Positions 16,464 through 25,248 are shown, counted from the stretch's first letter. The stretch: 40,558 bases of DNA from Streptomyces sp. S3(2020) (GCF_013044505.1 NZ_JABERD010000080.1:1-40558), one strand, 5' to 3'. The notes: generated by a model from the letters alone, not told the origin. A program made the numbers and translations.

Positions 16464-17393
16464 TCACGCCCTCTTCGCCGTGACTTCCCGGTAGGCGATC
16501 TCGGCCAGTCTGGCCTGCCCGTTCACACTCGGGTGGAACCAGTCGATATGGCTCAGCTGGTCCGTGCCGAACCGGAACTCGTACACCGCGCCCCCGTCGA
16601 AGCGGCAGCGCTCGTCCTCGGCACAGACCTCCTCCAGGACCTTGTTGTACTCCCGCACCCGGTCCTGCACGGTGTCGCGGCGCTCGGTCGCCGCCGTGTC
16701 CACGGCATCCGCGTCGCCGAGCATCGACGGGCATATCCCGAGCTTCCACACCTGCTTGCCCAGCGGGTTGGAGCGCCCCTCGGACCACAGCCGCTTCAGG
16801 TTCGGCACGCTCGCCACGTACACCTGCGCCTTCGGCGCCGCGTCGCGCAGGGTGCTCATCGCGTCCTCGAACTGCGCCCGGAAGTCGGCCACGGACGTCA
16901 TCGCCGCCGTGGAGTCCCGGCACGCGTCATTGGCCCCCGCCATCACCGTCACCAGCCCGGGCTTCTTCGCGGCGGCCAGGGCCATCTGCCCGGCCAGGTC
17001 GGTCATCCGCGCCCCGCTGACCGCGTAGTTCCAGCTGTGGGAGGCCGCCTTCGCCGACCCCAGCAGCCGCACGGCGAGACTGTCGACCTCGGTGCTGCTG
17101 CCGGTCGCCCAGGAGGCCTCCGGGCAGTCCTGGAGGAGCGAACAGGCGTCGAAGCCGCGGGTGATGGAGTCGCCCACCGCGGCCAGGGAGGACGGGCTGG
17201 AGTCCCAGGCGGGCGTCGTCGGAGTGGGGGAGGGCTTCGCTCTCTGCGCCTCGGTGCCGGACGGCGCCGGCTCGTTGCCGCCGACGGCGTCACAGCCGGC
17301 GGCGCCCAGGACGGCCGCCGTCACGACGGCGAGAACGGCACGCGAGCGTCGGCTTCGCTTCCGCATCCCTCTGGTGATCCCCTCGGTCGACAT
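16464..17393 (-). CDS. SGNH/GDSL-family hydrolase lipoprotein
   Basis: A 309-residue exported esterase or lipase-like protein. A basic N-terminus, a hydrophobic stretch and VLGAAGC at Cys34 make a plausible lipobox, followed by a Pro/Ser/Thr-rich linker. SGNH blocks are AAVGDSITRGFD (Ser nucleophile), SGAR (Gly), GANDAC (Asn) and HIDWFHPSVNG (Asp and His). At least four further cysteines in the domain suggest disulfides, as in Streptomyces SGNH lipases. The start at 17393 has AGGGG 7 bases ahead; an internal ATG at 17366 is the alternative. The substrate is unknown. Confidence 0.88.
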   Translation of the reverse strand: MSTEGITRGMRKRSRRSRAVLAVVTAAVLGAAGCDAVGGNEPAPSGTEAQRAKPSPTPTTPAWDSSPSSLAAVGDSITRGFDACSLLQDCPEASWATGSSTEVDSLAVRLLGSAKAASHSWNYAVSGARMTDLAGQMALAAAKKPGLVTVMAGANDACRDSTAAMTSVADFRAQFEDAMSTLRDAAPKAQVYVASVPNLKRLWSEGRSNPLGKQVWKLGICPSMLGDADAVDTAATERRDTVQDRVREYNKVLEEVCAEDERCRFDGGAVYEFRFGTDQLSHIDWFHPSVNGQARLAEIAYREVTAKRA

Positions 17394-17636
17394 GCAATCC
17401 CCTGCGAACTTCGTCCCCCTCCATAACAACGCACGGGAGTTCCCGACCCTCCGCCATGCAACGGCTCACCCCGGAACTAGCGTCCTGCCGGGTGAATGGC
17501 GGGTGTTTCACGGCACCGGGACAGACGGTACGTCACACTCCTTGCGCCGCCGCACGGTAGCCTCGCCATCAACGTGGCTGCCGCCACCACCGTTCCGCCC
17601 ATTCGCACAATGGTCCCGCTCTGCCCGGAGGTCCCG

Positions 17637-18131
17637 GTGACGACACGTGGAGTTCTGTACGTGCACTCCGCGCCGCGCGCGCTGTGCCCGCACGTCGAGT
17701 GGGCCGTCGCCGGCGTGCTCGGCACACGCGTCAACCTCGACTGGATCCGGCAGCCGGCCGCGCCCGGCACCTGGCGCTCGGAGTTCTCCTGGAAGGGCGA
17801 GGTGGGCACGGCGTCGAAGCTGGCGTCGGCGCTGAGAGGCTGGCACCTCCTGCGCTTCGAGGTGACGGCCGAGCCCTGCCCCACCGCCGAGGGCGAGCGC
17901 TACAGCTGCACCCCCGAACTCGGCATCTTCCACGCGGTGACGGGCATCCACGGCGACATCCTCATCCCGGAGGACCGCCTGCGCGCGGCGCTGGTGAGGT
18001 CGCAGGGCGGCGAGACGAACCTGGAGACGGAGATCTCCAAGCTCCTCGGCAAGCCGTGGGACGACGAACTGGAGCCGTTCAGATACGCGGGCGAGGGCGC
18101 CCCGGTGCGCTGGCTGCACCAGGTGGTCTGA
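17637..18131 (+). CDS. DUF3145 family protein
   Basis: A 164-residue actinobacterial protein of unknown function (begins TTRGVLYVHSAPRALCPHVE after the GTG). It has no signal peptide or membrane segment and ends in PVRWLHQVV. The GTG at 17637 has GGAGG about 6 bases ahead; in-frame GTG (17574) and ATG (17610) starts exist but lack a ribosome binding site. It is convergent with fabF across a shared hairpin. In other Streptomyces I recall this gene beside the fab locus, but I cannot give it a function. Confidence 0.85.
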   Translation: MTTRGVLYVHSAPRALCPHVEWAVAGVLGTRVNLDWIRQPAAPGTWRSEFSWKGEVGTASKLASALRGWHLLRFEVTAEPCPTAEGERYSCTPELGIFHAVTGIHGDILIPEDRLRAALVRSQGGETNLETEISKLLGKPWDDELEPFRYAGEGAPVRWLHQVV

Positions 18132-18157
18132 CAGTCTCCGACGACGCCGAAACGGCG

Positions 18158-18191
18158 AGTGGCCCGGCCTCCCCACGGAGACCGGGCCACT
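18158..18191. terminator. Terminator of the fab operon (also serves DUF3145)
   Basis: AGTGGCCCGG (18158-18167) pairs with CCGGGCCACT (18182-18191). The loop itself can fold through CTCC/GGAG. It sits between the convergent DUF3145 and fabF stops. Confidence 0.8.
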
Positions 18192-18210
18192 TCTCGGCTG
18201 AACGGCGTTG

Positions 18211-19482
18211 TCACACCGTACGGAACGCCAGCACCACGTTGTGACCGCCGAACCCGAACGAGTCGTTCAGCGCGGCGATACGGCCCTCGACGGGCAGCTT
18301 GCGCGCCTCGCCGCGGACGATGTCGGCGTTGGCCTCCGCCTCCGGGTCGAGGTTCTCGACGTTGATGGTCGGCGGCGCGAGACGGTTGTACAGGGCGAGG
18401 ACGGTCGCCACCGACTCCACACCACCGGCGCCACCCAGCAGGTGACCCGTCATGGACTTCGTGGCGGACACCGCGAAGTGGTCGGCCTCGTCGCCGAACA
18501 CCTTGCGCAGCGCCTTCAGCTCGGCCACGTCACCGGCCGGCGTCGAGGTGGCGTGCGCGTTGACGTGCACGATCTCCGCCGGGTTCAGGTCGGAGTTGTC
18601 GAGCAGGTTCTGCAGGGCCTGGGCGATACCGCGGCCCTCCGGCTCGGGCTGCACGATGTCGTGGCCGTCGGCGGAGATGCCCTGGCCGACCGCCTCGGCG
18701 TACACGCGGGCACCGCGCGCGGCGGCGTGCTCCGCGGACTCCAGGACGATCACGCCGGCACCCTCGCCGAGGACGAAGCCGTCGCGCCCGATGTCGTAGG
18801 GACGCGAGGCGCCCTGCGGGTCGTCGTTGTTCTTGGACATCGCCATCATGTTGCCGAACGCGGCGATCGGCAGCGGGTGGATCGCCGCCTCCGTGCCGCC
18901 CGCGATGACGACGTCGGCGCGGCCGGTGCGGATCATCTCGATGGCGTAGCCGATGGCCTCGGCGCCCGAGGCGCACGCGGAGACCGGGGTGTGCACACCG
19001 GCGCGGGCGCCCACGAGGAGACCCACGTTGGCGGACGGGCCGTTCGGCATGAGCATGGGGACGGTGTGCGGGGAGACGCGGCGGACGCCCTTCTCCTTCA
19101 GCACGTCGTACTGGTCGAGCAGCGTGGTGACGCCACCGATGCCGGAGGCGATGACCGCACCGAGGCGGTCGGCGTCCACGGCGGTGTCCTCACCGGCGCG
19201 GCCGGTGAAGCCTGCGTCGGCCCACGCCTCCTGGGCGGCGACCAGCGCGAACTGCGCCGACCGGTCCAGGCGCCGGGCCTGCGGCCGCGGGATGACCTCG
19301 GTCGGCTCCACGGCGACGGGTGCCGCGATGCGGACGGCCTGGTCGGCCGCCCACTCCTGCTCCAGGGGCTTCACACCGGACTTGCCGGCGACCAGACCTT
19401 CCCAGGTAGAGGCTGCGTCGCCACCCAGCGGTGTGGTTGCGCCGATACCGGTGACGACCACGGTGCGATTGGTCGGGCTCAC
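18211..19482 (-). CDS. fabF: Beta-ketoacyl-ACP synthase II (FabF)
   Basis: A 423-residue condensing enzyme that elongates acyl-ACP with malonyl-ACP in type II fatty acid synthesis. The catalytic triad is visible: Cys170 in PVSACASGAEA, His310 in HVNAHATSTPAGD and His347 in KSMTGHLLGG, with Lys342 in the last motif. The start is GTG with GGAGAAAG upstream. It is the last gene of fabD-fabH-acpP-fabF, 77 bases after acpP. The GG-rich C-terminus (FGFGGHNVVL) is complete. Confidence 0.97.
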   Translation of the reverse strand: MSPTNRTVVVTGIGATTPLGGDAASTWEGLVAGKSGVKPLEQEWAADQAVRIAAPVAVEPTEVIPRPQARRLDRSAQFALVAAQEAWADAGFTGRAGEDTAVDADRLGAVIASGIGGVTTLLDQYDVLKEKGVRRVSPHTVPMLMPNGPSANVGLLVGARAGVHTPVSACASGAEAIGYAIEMIRTGRADVVIAGGTEAAIHPLPIAAFGNMMAMSKNNDDPQGASRPYDIGRDGFVLGEGAGVIVLESAEHAAARGARVYAEAVGQGISADGHDIVQPEPEGRGIAQALQNLLDNSDLNPAEIVHVNAHATSTPAGDVAELKALRKVFGDEADHFAVSATKSMTGHLLGGAGGVESVATVLALYNRLAPPTINVENLDPEAEANADIVRGEARKLPVEGRIAALNDSFGFGGHNVVLAFRTV

Positions 19483-19559
19483 GGGAAATCTTTCTCCAAC
19501 GATTACGAGGATTCAGCGGCGCCACCGCCGGGTGGCGGGGCAATGGACTGATCCGGGGA

Positions 19560-19808
19560 TCAGCCCTGGTTCTTCAGGATGTAGTCGGTGGCGTCGCCGA
19601 CCGTCTTGAGGTTCTTGACGTCCTCGTCCGGGATCTTGACGTCGAAGCGCTCTTCGGCGGCGACGACGACCTCGACCATGGACAGCGAGTCGACGTCCAG
19701 GTCGTCGGTGAAGGACTTGTCCAGCTGGACGTCCTCGACCGGGATGCCGGCGATCTCGTTCACGATGTCGGCGAGACCGGCGACGATCTCTTCCTGAGTG
19801 GCGGCCAT
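19560..19808 (-). CDS. acpP: Acyl carrier protein
   Basis: An 82-residue acidic carrier protein that holds the growing fatty acid. Ser41 in LDVDSLSMVEVV is the 4'-phosphopantetheine attachment site in the canonical DSL motif. The ATG at 19808 has GAAGGAG about 9 bases upstream; longer frames are not supported. It lies between fabH and fabF. The 82-base gap from fabH holds two hairpins that could set acpP mRNA level separately from fabH. Confidence 0.97.
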   Translation of the reverse strand: MAATQEEIVAGLADIVNEIAGIPVEDVQLDKSFTDDLDVDSLSMVEVVVAAEERFDVKIPDEDVKNLKTVGDATDYILKNQG

Positions 19809-19863
19809 GTGAGGCGCTCCTTCGTATTGATCCAGAGGGTGTGGCGGTTGGTGCTTCCCGCGT

Positions 19864-19891
19864 CGGACCGTTCGGTCCGGCACGGAGTGCC
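19864..19891. promoter_or_regulatory. Tandem stem-loops in the fabH-acpP gap
   Basis: CGGACCG-TT-CGGTCCG (19864-19879) directly abuts GGCAC-GGA-GTGCC (19879-19891), the latter touching the fabH stop codon. They could be an RNA processing or stabilising element. No separate promoter is obvious. Confidence 0.5.
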
Positions 19892-20889
19892 TAGGGGAGG
19901 GTAACGACAGTCGCGGCGTAGACGAGACCCGCCCCGAAGCCGATGACGAGCGCGGTGTCGCCGCTCTTCGCCTCGCCGGTCGCCAGGAGCCGCTCCATCG
20001 CGAGCGGGATCGAGGCGGCCGAGGTGTTGCCGGTGGTGCGTACGTCACGCGCGACCGTGACGGACTCCGGCAGTTTGAGTGTCTTCACCATCGAGTCGAT
20101 GATCCGCTCGTTGGCCTGGTGCGGGATGAAGACGTCCAGTTCGTCGGCGGTGATGCCCGCGACGTCCAGCGCCTCCTTGGCGACCTTCGCCATCTCGAAG
20201 ACGGCCCAGCGGAACACCGCCTGGCCCTCCTGGGTGATGGCGGGGAACTTGTCCGTGGAGCTGTCGTACTGGTCCCACGCCACGGTCTGCTTGATCGTCT
20301 CGGACTTGTCGCCCTCGGAGCCCCACACGGTCGGGCCGATGGCCGGCTCCTTGGAGGGGCCGACGACGACCGCGCCGGCCCCGTCACCGAACAGGAAGGC
20401 CGTGGCCCGGTCCTCCAGGTCGGTCAGGTCGGACAGCCGCTCGACGCCGATGACCAGGACGTACTCCGCGGAGCCCTCGACGACCATGCCCTTGGCGAGG
20501 GTCAGGCCGTAGCCGAAGCCCGCGCAGCCGGCCGAGATGTCGAAGGCGGCGGCCTTGTCCGTGCCCAGCTTGTGGGCGATCTCGGTGGCGACGGCCGGGG
20601 TCTGCTTGAAGTGCGAGACGGTCGAGACGATCACGCCGCCGATCTGCTCGGCGGAGATCCCGGCGTCGGCGATCGCCTTGCCGGACGCCTCGATCGACAT
20701 CGCGGCGACGGTCTCCTCGTCGCTCGCCCAGTGCCGGGTCTCGATGCCGGAGCGTGAGCGGATCCACTCGTCGGAGGAGTCGATCGTCTCGAGGATCACC
20801 TCGTTCGGCACGACCCTCGTCGGGCGGTAGCCGCCGACACCGAGGATGCGCGCGTACGGGGCGCCCTTGCTGGGCTTGATCTTCGACAT
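19891..20889 (-). CDS. fabH: Beta-ketoacyl-ACP synthase III (FabH)
   Basis: A 332-residue enzyme that starts fatty acid synthesis by condensing an acyl-CoA primer with malonyl-ACP; in Streptomyces it accepts branched primers. The triad is Cys122 (DISAGCAGFGYG), His257 (FIPHQANERI) and Asn288 (RTTGNTSAAS). The start ATG at 20889 gives MSKIKPSKGAPYARILGVGG. It follows fabD after 17 bases, in the same operon. Confidence 0.97.
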   Translation of the reverse strand: MSKIKPSKGAPYARILGVGGYRPTRVVPNEVILETIDSSDEWIRSRSGIETRHWASDEETVAAMSIEASGKAIADAGISAEQIGGVIVSTVSHFKQTPAVATEIAHKLGTDKAAAFDISAGCAGFGYGLTLAKGMVVEGSAEYVLVIGVERLSDLTDLEDRATAFLFGDGAGAVVVGPSKEPAIGPTVWGSEGDKSETIKQTVAWDQYDSSTDKFPAITQEGQAVFRWAVFEMAKVAKEALDVAGITADELDVFIPHQANERIIDSMVKTLKLPESVTVARDVRTTGNTSAASIPLAMERLLATGEAKSGDTALVIGFGAGLVYAATVVTLP

Positions 20890-20906
20890 TGCTCTCGGGC
20901 TCCTTT

Positions 20907-21827
20907 TCAGGCGCTCTGCTCGGCGATGAGCTCGCGAGCGGCGTCGAGGTCGGCGGGTGTCTTGAGAGCCAGCGTCTTCACGCCGGGCAGCGCGCGCTTG
21001 GCGAGGCCGACCAGCGTCCCGCCGGGGGAGACCTCGATGATCGCGGTCGCGCCGAGCTCCTTGAACGTCTCCATGCACAGGTCCCAGCGGACCGGGTTGG
21101 CGACCTGGCCGACCAGCCGCGCCAGTACCTCGGCGCCGGTGGCGACGGCCCGCCCGTCCTTGTTCGAGACGTACGGCAGCTTCGGGTCGGCGGGCGTGAC
21201 GGCCTCGGCGGCCTTCGCCAGCGCGTCCACCGCGGGCGCCATGTGGTGCGTGTGGAAGGCGCCGGCCACCTTCAGCGGGACGACCTTGCGGACACCCTCC
21301 GGCTTGTCCTCGGCGAGCGCGGCGAGCTGCTCCAGGGTGCCCGCGGCGACGATCTGACCGGCGCCGTTGACGTTCGCTGGGGTCAGGCCCAGCTTCTCCA
21401 GGTGCGCGACGGAGACCTCGGGGTCGCCGCCGAGCAGCGCCGACATGCCGGTCTCGGTGACCGCGGCGGCGTCGGCCATGGCGAGGCCGCGCTTGCGGAC
21501 GAGGGTCAGCGCGGCGGTGTCGTCGAGGACGCCGGCGAGGGCGGCGGCGGTGAACTCACCGACGGAGTGCCCCGCGACAGCGCCCGGCGTGACGGCACCG
21601 AGTGCCGAGGCGGACAGGATTCCGGCGGCGACCAGCAGCGGCTGGGCCACCGAGGTGTCACGGATCTCGTCCGCGTCGGCCTGGGTCCCGTAGTGGGCGA
21701 GGTCCAGGCCGATGGCGTCCGACCACGCGGCGACGCGGTCGGCGGCACCGGGGAGTTCGAGCCAGGGGGTCAGGAAGCCGGGCGTCTGGGCGCCCTGGCC
21801 GGGAGCGACGAGTACGAGCACTCTCAC
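20907..21827 (-). CDS. fabD: Malonyl-CoA:ACP transacylase (FabD)
   Basis: A 306-residue enzyme that moves malonyl from CoA to ACP and, in Streptomyces, also serves polyketide synthases. APGQGAQTPGF opens the protein, Ser88 in AGHSVGEFTAA is the nucleophile, and GAFHTHHMAPA holds the active-site histidine region. The start is GTG at 21827 with only a weak AGAGAG ribosome binding site, directly behind a 7-bp hairpin. It is the first gene of the fab operon, 79 bases below fasR (fasR stop at 21911). Confidence 0.96.
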   Translation of the reverse strand: MRVLVLVAPGQGAQTPGFLTPWLELPGAADRVAAWSDAIGLDLAHYGTQADADEIRDTSVAQPLLVAAGILSASALGAVTPGAVAGHSVGEFTAAALAGVLDDTAALTLVRKRGLAMADAAAVTETGMSALLGGDPEVSVAHLEKLGLTPANVNGAGQIVAAGTLEQLAALAEDKPEGVRKVVPLKVAGAFHTHHMAPAVDALAKAAEAVTPADPKLPYVSNKDGRAVATGAEVLARLVGQVANPVRWDLCMETFKELGATAIIEVSPGGTLVGLAKRALPGVKTLALKTPADLDAARELIAEQSA

Positions 21828-21839
21828 ACTCTCTCTTGA

Positions 21840-21908
21840 GGGCGGCCCAAGCCGCCCGTGGGGACAGGGACGAAGAACACGAGGGGGTTTTGTGGGCCCC
21901 CGACAAAA
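21840..21908 (-). promoter_or_regulatory. fabD upstream region: dyad and start-proximal hairpin
   Basis: TTTTGT (21888-21893) and ACAAAA (21903-21908) form a perfect dyad around GGGCCCCCG, 2 bases after the fasR stop. GGGCGGC (21840-21846) and GCCGCCC (21851-21857) form a tight hairpin that starts 12 bases before the fabD GTG. FasR is known to activate the S. coelicolor fab operon from upstream of fabD; assigning it to this dyad is inference. The dyad could instead be a fasR terminator. Confidence 0.5.
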
Positions 21909-21910
21909 GC

Positions 21911-23116
21911 CTAGGGCTGGAGTTCCCCGTCGACCAGACGCCCCAGGATGAGCGCGATCCGCAGCGTGAACGCGGAACGCACATCGGAGGGCGACCAGCC
22001 GGTGACGTCAGTCACACGTCGAAGCCGGTAGCGCACGGTGTTGGGATGGACGAAGAGCATCCGGGCTGCGCCTTCGAGACTGCTCGCCTGTTCGAGATAG
22101 ACCGAGAGCGTCTCCAGGAGCGCTGAACCGGCTTCCTCCAGTGGTCTGTAGATCTCCTCCACCAGCTGCTCGCGCGCGCTCGGGTCACCCGCGATGGCAC
22201 GCTCCGGAAGCAGATCGTCCGCCAGGACCGGGCGCGGGGCGTCCTGCCAGGCGGTACAGGCCTTGAGCCCGGCCGCGGCGGCCTGCGCGGAGCGGGTGGC
22301 GGCCAGCAGATCGGGTACGACGGGCCCGGCGACCACGGGTCCCGCGGCATAGGGCCCGATCAGGGACTTGGCGACGGCGATCGGGTTGTCGCTGCCGCCG
22401 GCGATCACGACGAGCCGGTCCCCGAGGACGCCGGTGAGCACCTGGAGCTTGGCGTGCCGGGCGGCCCGCCGGATCGCCTCGACGGTCAGCTCGGAGTCAC
22501 CGTCGGGCGCGGTGCCGAGGACGACGCACACATGTTCGGGCGAGTTCCAGCCCAGCGCGGCGGCCCGGCTGACGGCCCCCTCGTCGGCCTCACCGCTGAG
22601 CACGGCGTTGACGACGAGCGATTCGAGCCGGGCGTCCCAGGCGCCGCGTGCCTCGGCGGCCTGGGCGTAGACCTGGGCGGTGGCGAAGGCGATCTCGCGG
22701 GCGTAGACGAGGAGGGCCTCCCGCAGGATGGACTCGTCACCCGGAGCGGCCACCTCGTCGATGGCGGACTCCATGACCTCGATGGTGGTGCGCACCATCT
22801 CCACGGTCTGCCGCAGCGTGATGGCCCGGGTCAGCTCGCGCGGAGCGGTGCCGAACACATCGGTGGAGATCGCCTGCGGGGCGTCGGGATGCCGGAACCA
22901 CTCGGTGAACGCGGCGATACCGGCCTGCGCGACCAGCCCGATCCAGGAACGGTTCTCCGGGGGCATGGCCCGGTACCACGACAGCGTCTCGTCCATCCGC
23001 GTGATGGCCTGCGCGGCCAGGGACCCGGACGACTTCTCCAGCCGCTTCAGGGTCGCGGAGTGCGGATGGGAGTCACGTGCGAAGGCTTCGGTGTTGCTGG
23101 CTTCGGGTTCGGGCAC
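21911..23116 (-). CDS. fasR: FasR-like PucR/CdaR-type transcriptional activator of fatty acid synthesis
   Basis: A 401-residue regulator with a C-terminal PucR helix-turn-helix (SLEGAARMLFVHPNTVRYRL, then RRVTDVTGW) at about residues 345-380 and a long N-terminal/GGDEF-like middle region typical of PucR/CdaR proteins. Its position immediately upstream of fabD, on the same strand, is that of S. coelicolor FasR, the activator needed for fab expression. The start is read as GTG at 23116; no clear ribosome binding site is present, so the start is tentative. The effector is not visible from sequence. Confidence 0.9.
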   Translation of the reverse strand: MPEPEASNTEAFARDSHPHSATLKRLEKSSGSLAAQAITRMDETLSWYRAMPPENRSWIGLVAQAGIAAFTEWFRHPDAPQAISTDVFGTAPRELTRAITLRQTVEMVRTTIEVMESAIDEVAAPGDESILREALLVYAREIAFATAQVYAQAAEARGAWDARLESLVVNAVLSGEADEGAVSRAAALGWNSPEHVCVVLGTAPDGDSELTVEAIRRAARHAKLQVLTGVLGDRLVVIAGGSDNPIAVAKSLIGPYAAGPVVAGPVVPDLLAATRSAQAAAAGLKACTAWQDAPRPVLADDLLPERAIAGDPSAREQLVEEIYRPLEEAGSALLETLSVYLEQASSLEGAARMLFVHPNTVRYRLRRVTDVTGWSPSDVRSAFTLRIALILGRLVDGELQP

Positions 23117-23173
23117 GGGACAAGACTGCCTTATCCGGACGTGAGTGCGCTCCGCCGGGTACCGGGTGAGGTC

Positions 23174-23186
23174 TACGGTGGGGTCC
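23174..23186 (+). promoter_or_regulatory. Leaderless-type -10 element of the pirin gene
   Basis: TACGGT (23174-23179) ends 7 bases before the GTG at 23187, which decides the start in favour of that GTG over the adjacent ATG. Confidence 0.5.
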
Positions 23187-23852
23187 GTGATGGACGTACG
23201 GCGCGCCGCTGAGCGCTATCCAGGGGGCGACCCGGCGACCGGGATCGACTCGCTGCACGCCTTCTCCTTCGGCCCGCACTACGACCCCGACAACCTCCGT
23301 TTCGGCGCGGTGATCGCCTGCAACGAGGAGCGGCTCGCTCCCGGCGCCGGGTTCGACGAGCATCCGCACAGCCACACCGAGATCGTGACGTGGGTGGTCG
23401 AGGGCGAGCTCACCCACCGGGACTCGGCGGGCCATGAGACGACCGTGCGACCCGGGGACGTGCAGCGCCTCAGCGCGGCGGCGGGCGTCCGCCACGTGGA
23501 GCGCAACGACGGCGAGACCCCCCTGACCTTCGTGCAGATGTGGCTGGCCCCCCTGGAGCCGGGTGGCGAACCGTCCTACGAGATCGTCCGAGGCATCGCC
23601 GACGCGACCCCGTACGCCGTCCCGGAGGCCGCGGCGATGCTCCACGTACGACGCCTCACGGCGGGTGAACGAACAGCGGTGCCGGACGGCCGACATGTGT
23701 ACGTCCACGTCGTACGAGGTGAAGTGCGGCTGAACGGTGACCAGTTGCATACGGGCGACGCGGCCCGCATTACGGACGCCGAGGCCCTGGACGCGGTGGC
23801 GACGACGACGGCGGAGCTGCTGATATGGGAGATGCAGGACCCAGGCATGTGA
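23187..23852 (+). CDS. Pirin family protein (cupin, YhaK-type)
   Basis: A 221-residue bicupin. The N-terminal cupin shows the pirin metal site: H-x-H in DEHPHSHTEIVTWVVEGEL, and a second metal-ligand block in GVRHVERNDGE. The second cupin (about 150-221) is degenerate, as in the family. Bacterial pirins can have quercetin 2,3-dioxygenase activity or modulate other enzymes; neither can be chosen here. Divergent from fasR, with starts 70 bases apart. Confidence 0.9.
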   Translation: MMDVRRAAERYPGGDPATGIDSLHAFSFGPHYDPDNLRFGAVIACNEERLAPGAGFDEHPHSHTEIVTWVVEGELTHRDSAGHETTVRPGDVQRLSAAAGVRHVERNDGETPLTFVQMWLAPLEPGGEPSYEIVRGIADATPYAVPEAAAMLHVRRLTAGERTAVPDGRHVYVHVVRGEVRLNGDQLHTGDAARITDAEALDAVATTTAELLIWEMQDPGM

Positions 23853-23853
23853 T

Positions 23854-23867
23854 CTCGCCCCCGCGAG
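23854..23867. terminator. Weak hairpin after the pirin gene
   Basis: CTCGC (23854-23858) pairs with GCGAG (23863-23867) around a 4-base loop, between convergent stops. The short stem makes termination uncertain. Confidence 0.35.
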
Positions 23868-23878
23868 GAAAGCCGGCC

Positions 23879-24700
23879 TCAGCCCCGCAGGTCTGCCAGC
23901 ACCGCGTCCGTGAAGGCCGGCCACACCTCGACCGCCCACGGACCGAACGCGCGGTCGGTCAGGGCCACGCAGGCCGCGTTCGCGGCGGGGTCGATCCACA
24001 GGAAGGTGCCGGACTGCCCGAAGTGCCCGAAGGTGCGAGGGGAGGACGAAGACCCCGTCCAGTGCGGGGACTTGGAGTCACGGATCTCGAAGCCGAGCCC
24101 CCAGTCGTTGGGGTTCTGATGACCGTAACCCGGCAGGACGCCCTTGGTGCCCGGGTACTGGACCGTCATCGCGTCCGCGACCGTACGGGGGTCCAGCAGC
24201 CGCGGCGCCTGGACCTCGGCGGCGAACCGGACCACGTCCTCGACCGTCGAGACCCCGTCCTTGGCCGGCGAGCCCGCCAGCGAGGTGGACACCATGCCCA
24301 GCGGCTCCAGCACGGCCTGCCGCAGATACTCCCCGAACGGGATGTCCGTCGCCTTCGCGATGTGGTCGCCCAGCTGCTCGAACCCGGCGTTGGAGTAGAG
24401 CCGCCGCTCACCGGGCGGCGCGGTCACCCGGTGCTCGTCGAACGCGAGCCCCGAGGTGTGCGCCAGCAGATGCCGCACCGTCGACCCCGCGGGCCCGGCG
24501 GGCTCGTCGAGCTCGATCGCCCCCTCCTCGTACGCGACGAGCGCCGCGTACGCCGCGAGCGGCTTGGTGACCGAGGCCAGCGGGAACCGGTGCCCGACAG
24601 GACCGTGCGCACCGAGCAGGGTCCCGTCCGCCCGCACCACGGCCGCCGCGGCGGTCGGCACGGGCCAGTTCTCGATCAGGGCGAGGCTCTTCAGCGACAT
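23879..24700 (-). CDS. Small serine hydrolase, beta-lactamase/DD-peptidase fold
   Basis: A 273-residue class C beta-lactamase-fold protein with all three motifs: SVTK (Ser43, Lys46), YSN in RRLYSNAGFEQ, and HFGQSG near the C-terminus in place of the KTG box. No signal peptide is visible, so it is probably cytosolic and an esterase or amidase, not a drug-resistance enzyme. It is shorter than the family norm (about 350-400). TAGTCT (complement of 24708-24713) ends 7 bases before the ATG, within the 19-base gap after the GNAT stop, so it has its own leaderless promoter. Confidence 0.9.
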   Translation of the reverse strand: MSLKSLALIENWPVPTAAAAVVRADGTLLGAHGPVGHRFPLASVTKPLAAYAALVAYEEGAIELDEPAGPAGSTVRHLLAHTSGLAFDEHRVTAPPGERRLYSNAGFEQLGDHIAKATDIPFGEYLRQAVLEPLGMVSTSLAGSPAKDGVSTVEDVVRFAAEVQAPRLLDPRTVADAMTVQYPGTKGVLPGYGHQNPNDWGLGFEIRDSKSPHWTGSSSSPRTFGHFGQSGTFLWIDPAANAACVALTDRAFGPWAVEVWPAFTDAVLADLRG

Positions 24701-24719
24701 GCCGTCGAGACTATGCCGG

Positions 24720-25190
24720 TCACAGGGCCAGCCGCATCGAGGGGTCCGGCTTGCGGACGAAGCCGAGGGAGGCGTAGAGCGGCTCGGCCTCGGCGGAGGC
24801 GTTCAGATCGACATGGGCGGCGCCCCGCTCGCGGAGCCACGCCAGCAGTTCCGTCACACACGCCCGCGCGTGACCGCGACGGCGGGCGTCCGGGTCGGTC
24901 GCCACGCTGAAGACGTGCCCGACCCGCCCGAGCGGATTGTCCGCCCGCCCGATCCGGTACTCCAGCGCCCCGGCGGCCAGCGCCGCCAGCGCCCCCGGCC
25001 GCTCCGGGTGCTCCACGACGAACGCCGCGAAGTCCCCGTCCGGATCCGCCAGCCGCCCCTTCAGCACGGGCAGCGACTCCGTGTGCCACCGCGTGGAAGG
25101 GTCGGTACCGGCCATCGAGTCGATCATCACCTGCCGAAGGCGCAGCACTTCCCCGGCGTCCTCGGCCCCAGCACGTCGTACGACAGTCAT
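24720..25190 (-). CDS. GNAT-family N-acetyltransferase
   Basis: A 156-residue acetyltransferase. The acetyl-CoA loop is VATDPDARRRGHARACVTEL at about residues 90-109 (Q/R-x-x-G-x-A form), and the fold ends in LYASLGFVRKPDPSMRLAL. The substrate is unknown. The start at 25190 is chosen because TAGCGT (complement of 25198-25203) ends 7 bases ahead; the upstream in-frame ATG at 25208 would place the promoter inside the gene. Divergent from merR. Confidence 0.88.
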   Translation of the reverse strand: MTVVRRAGAEDAGEVLRLRQVMIDSMAGTDPSTRWHTESLPVLKGRLADPDGDFAAFVVEHPERPGALAALAAGALEYRIGRADNPLGRVGHVFSVATDPDARRRGHARACVTELLAWLRERGAAHVDLNASAEAEPLYASLGFVRKPDPSMRLAL

Positions 25191-25248
25191 GTCCCGCACG
25201 CTAGCCACCGCGCCCTGTCGACGTCCCGCGAATTCTTACCGGTTTCGC

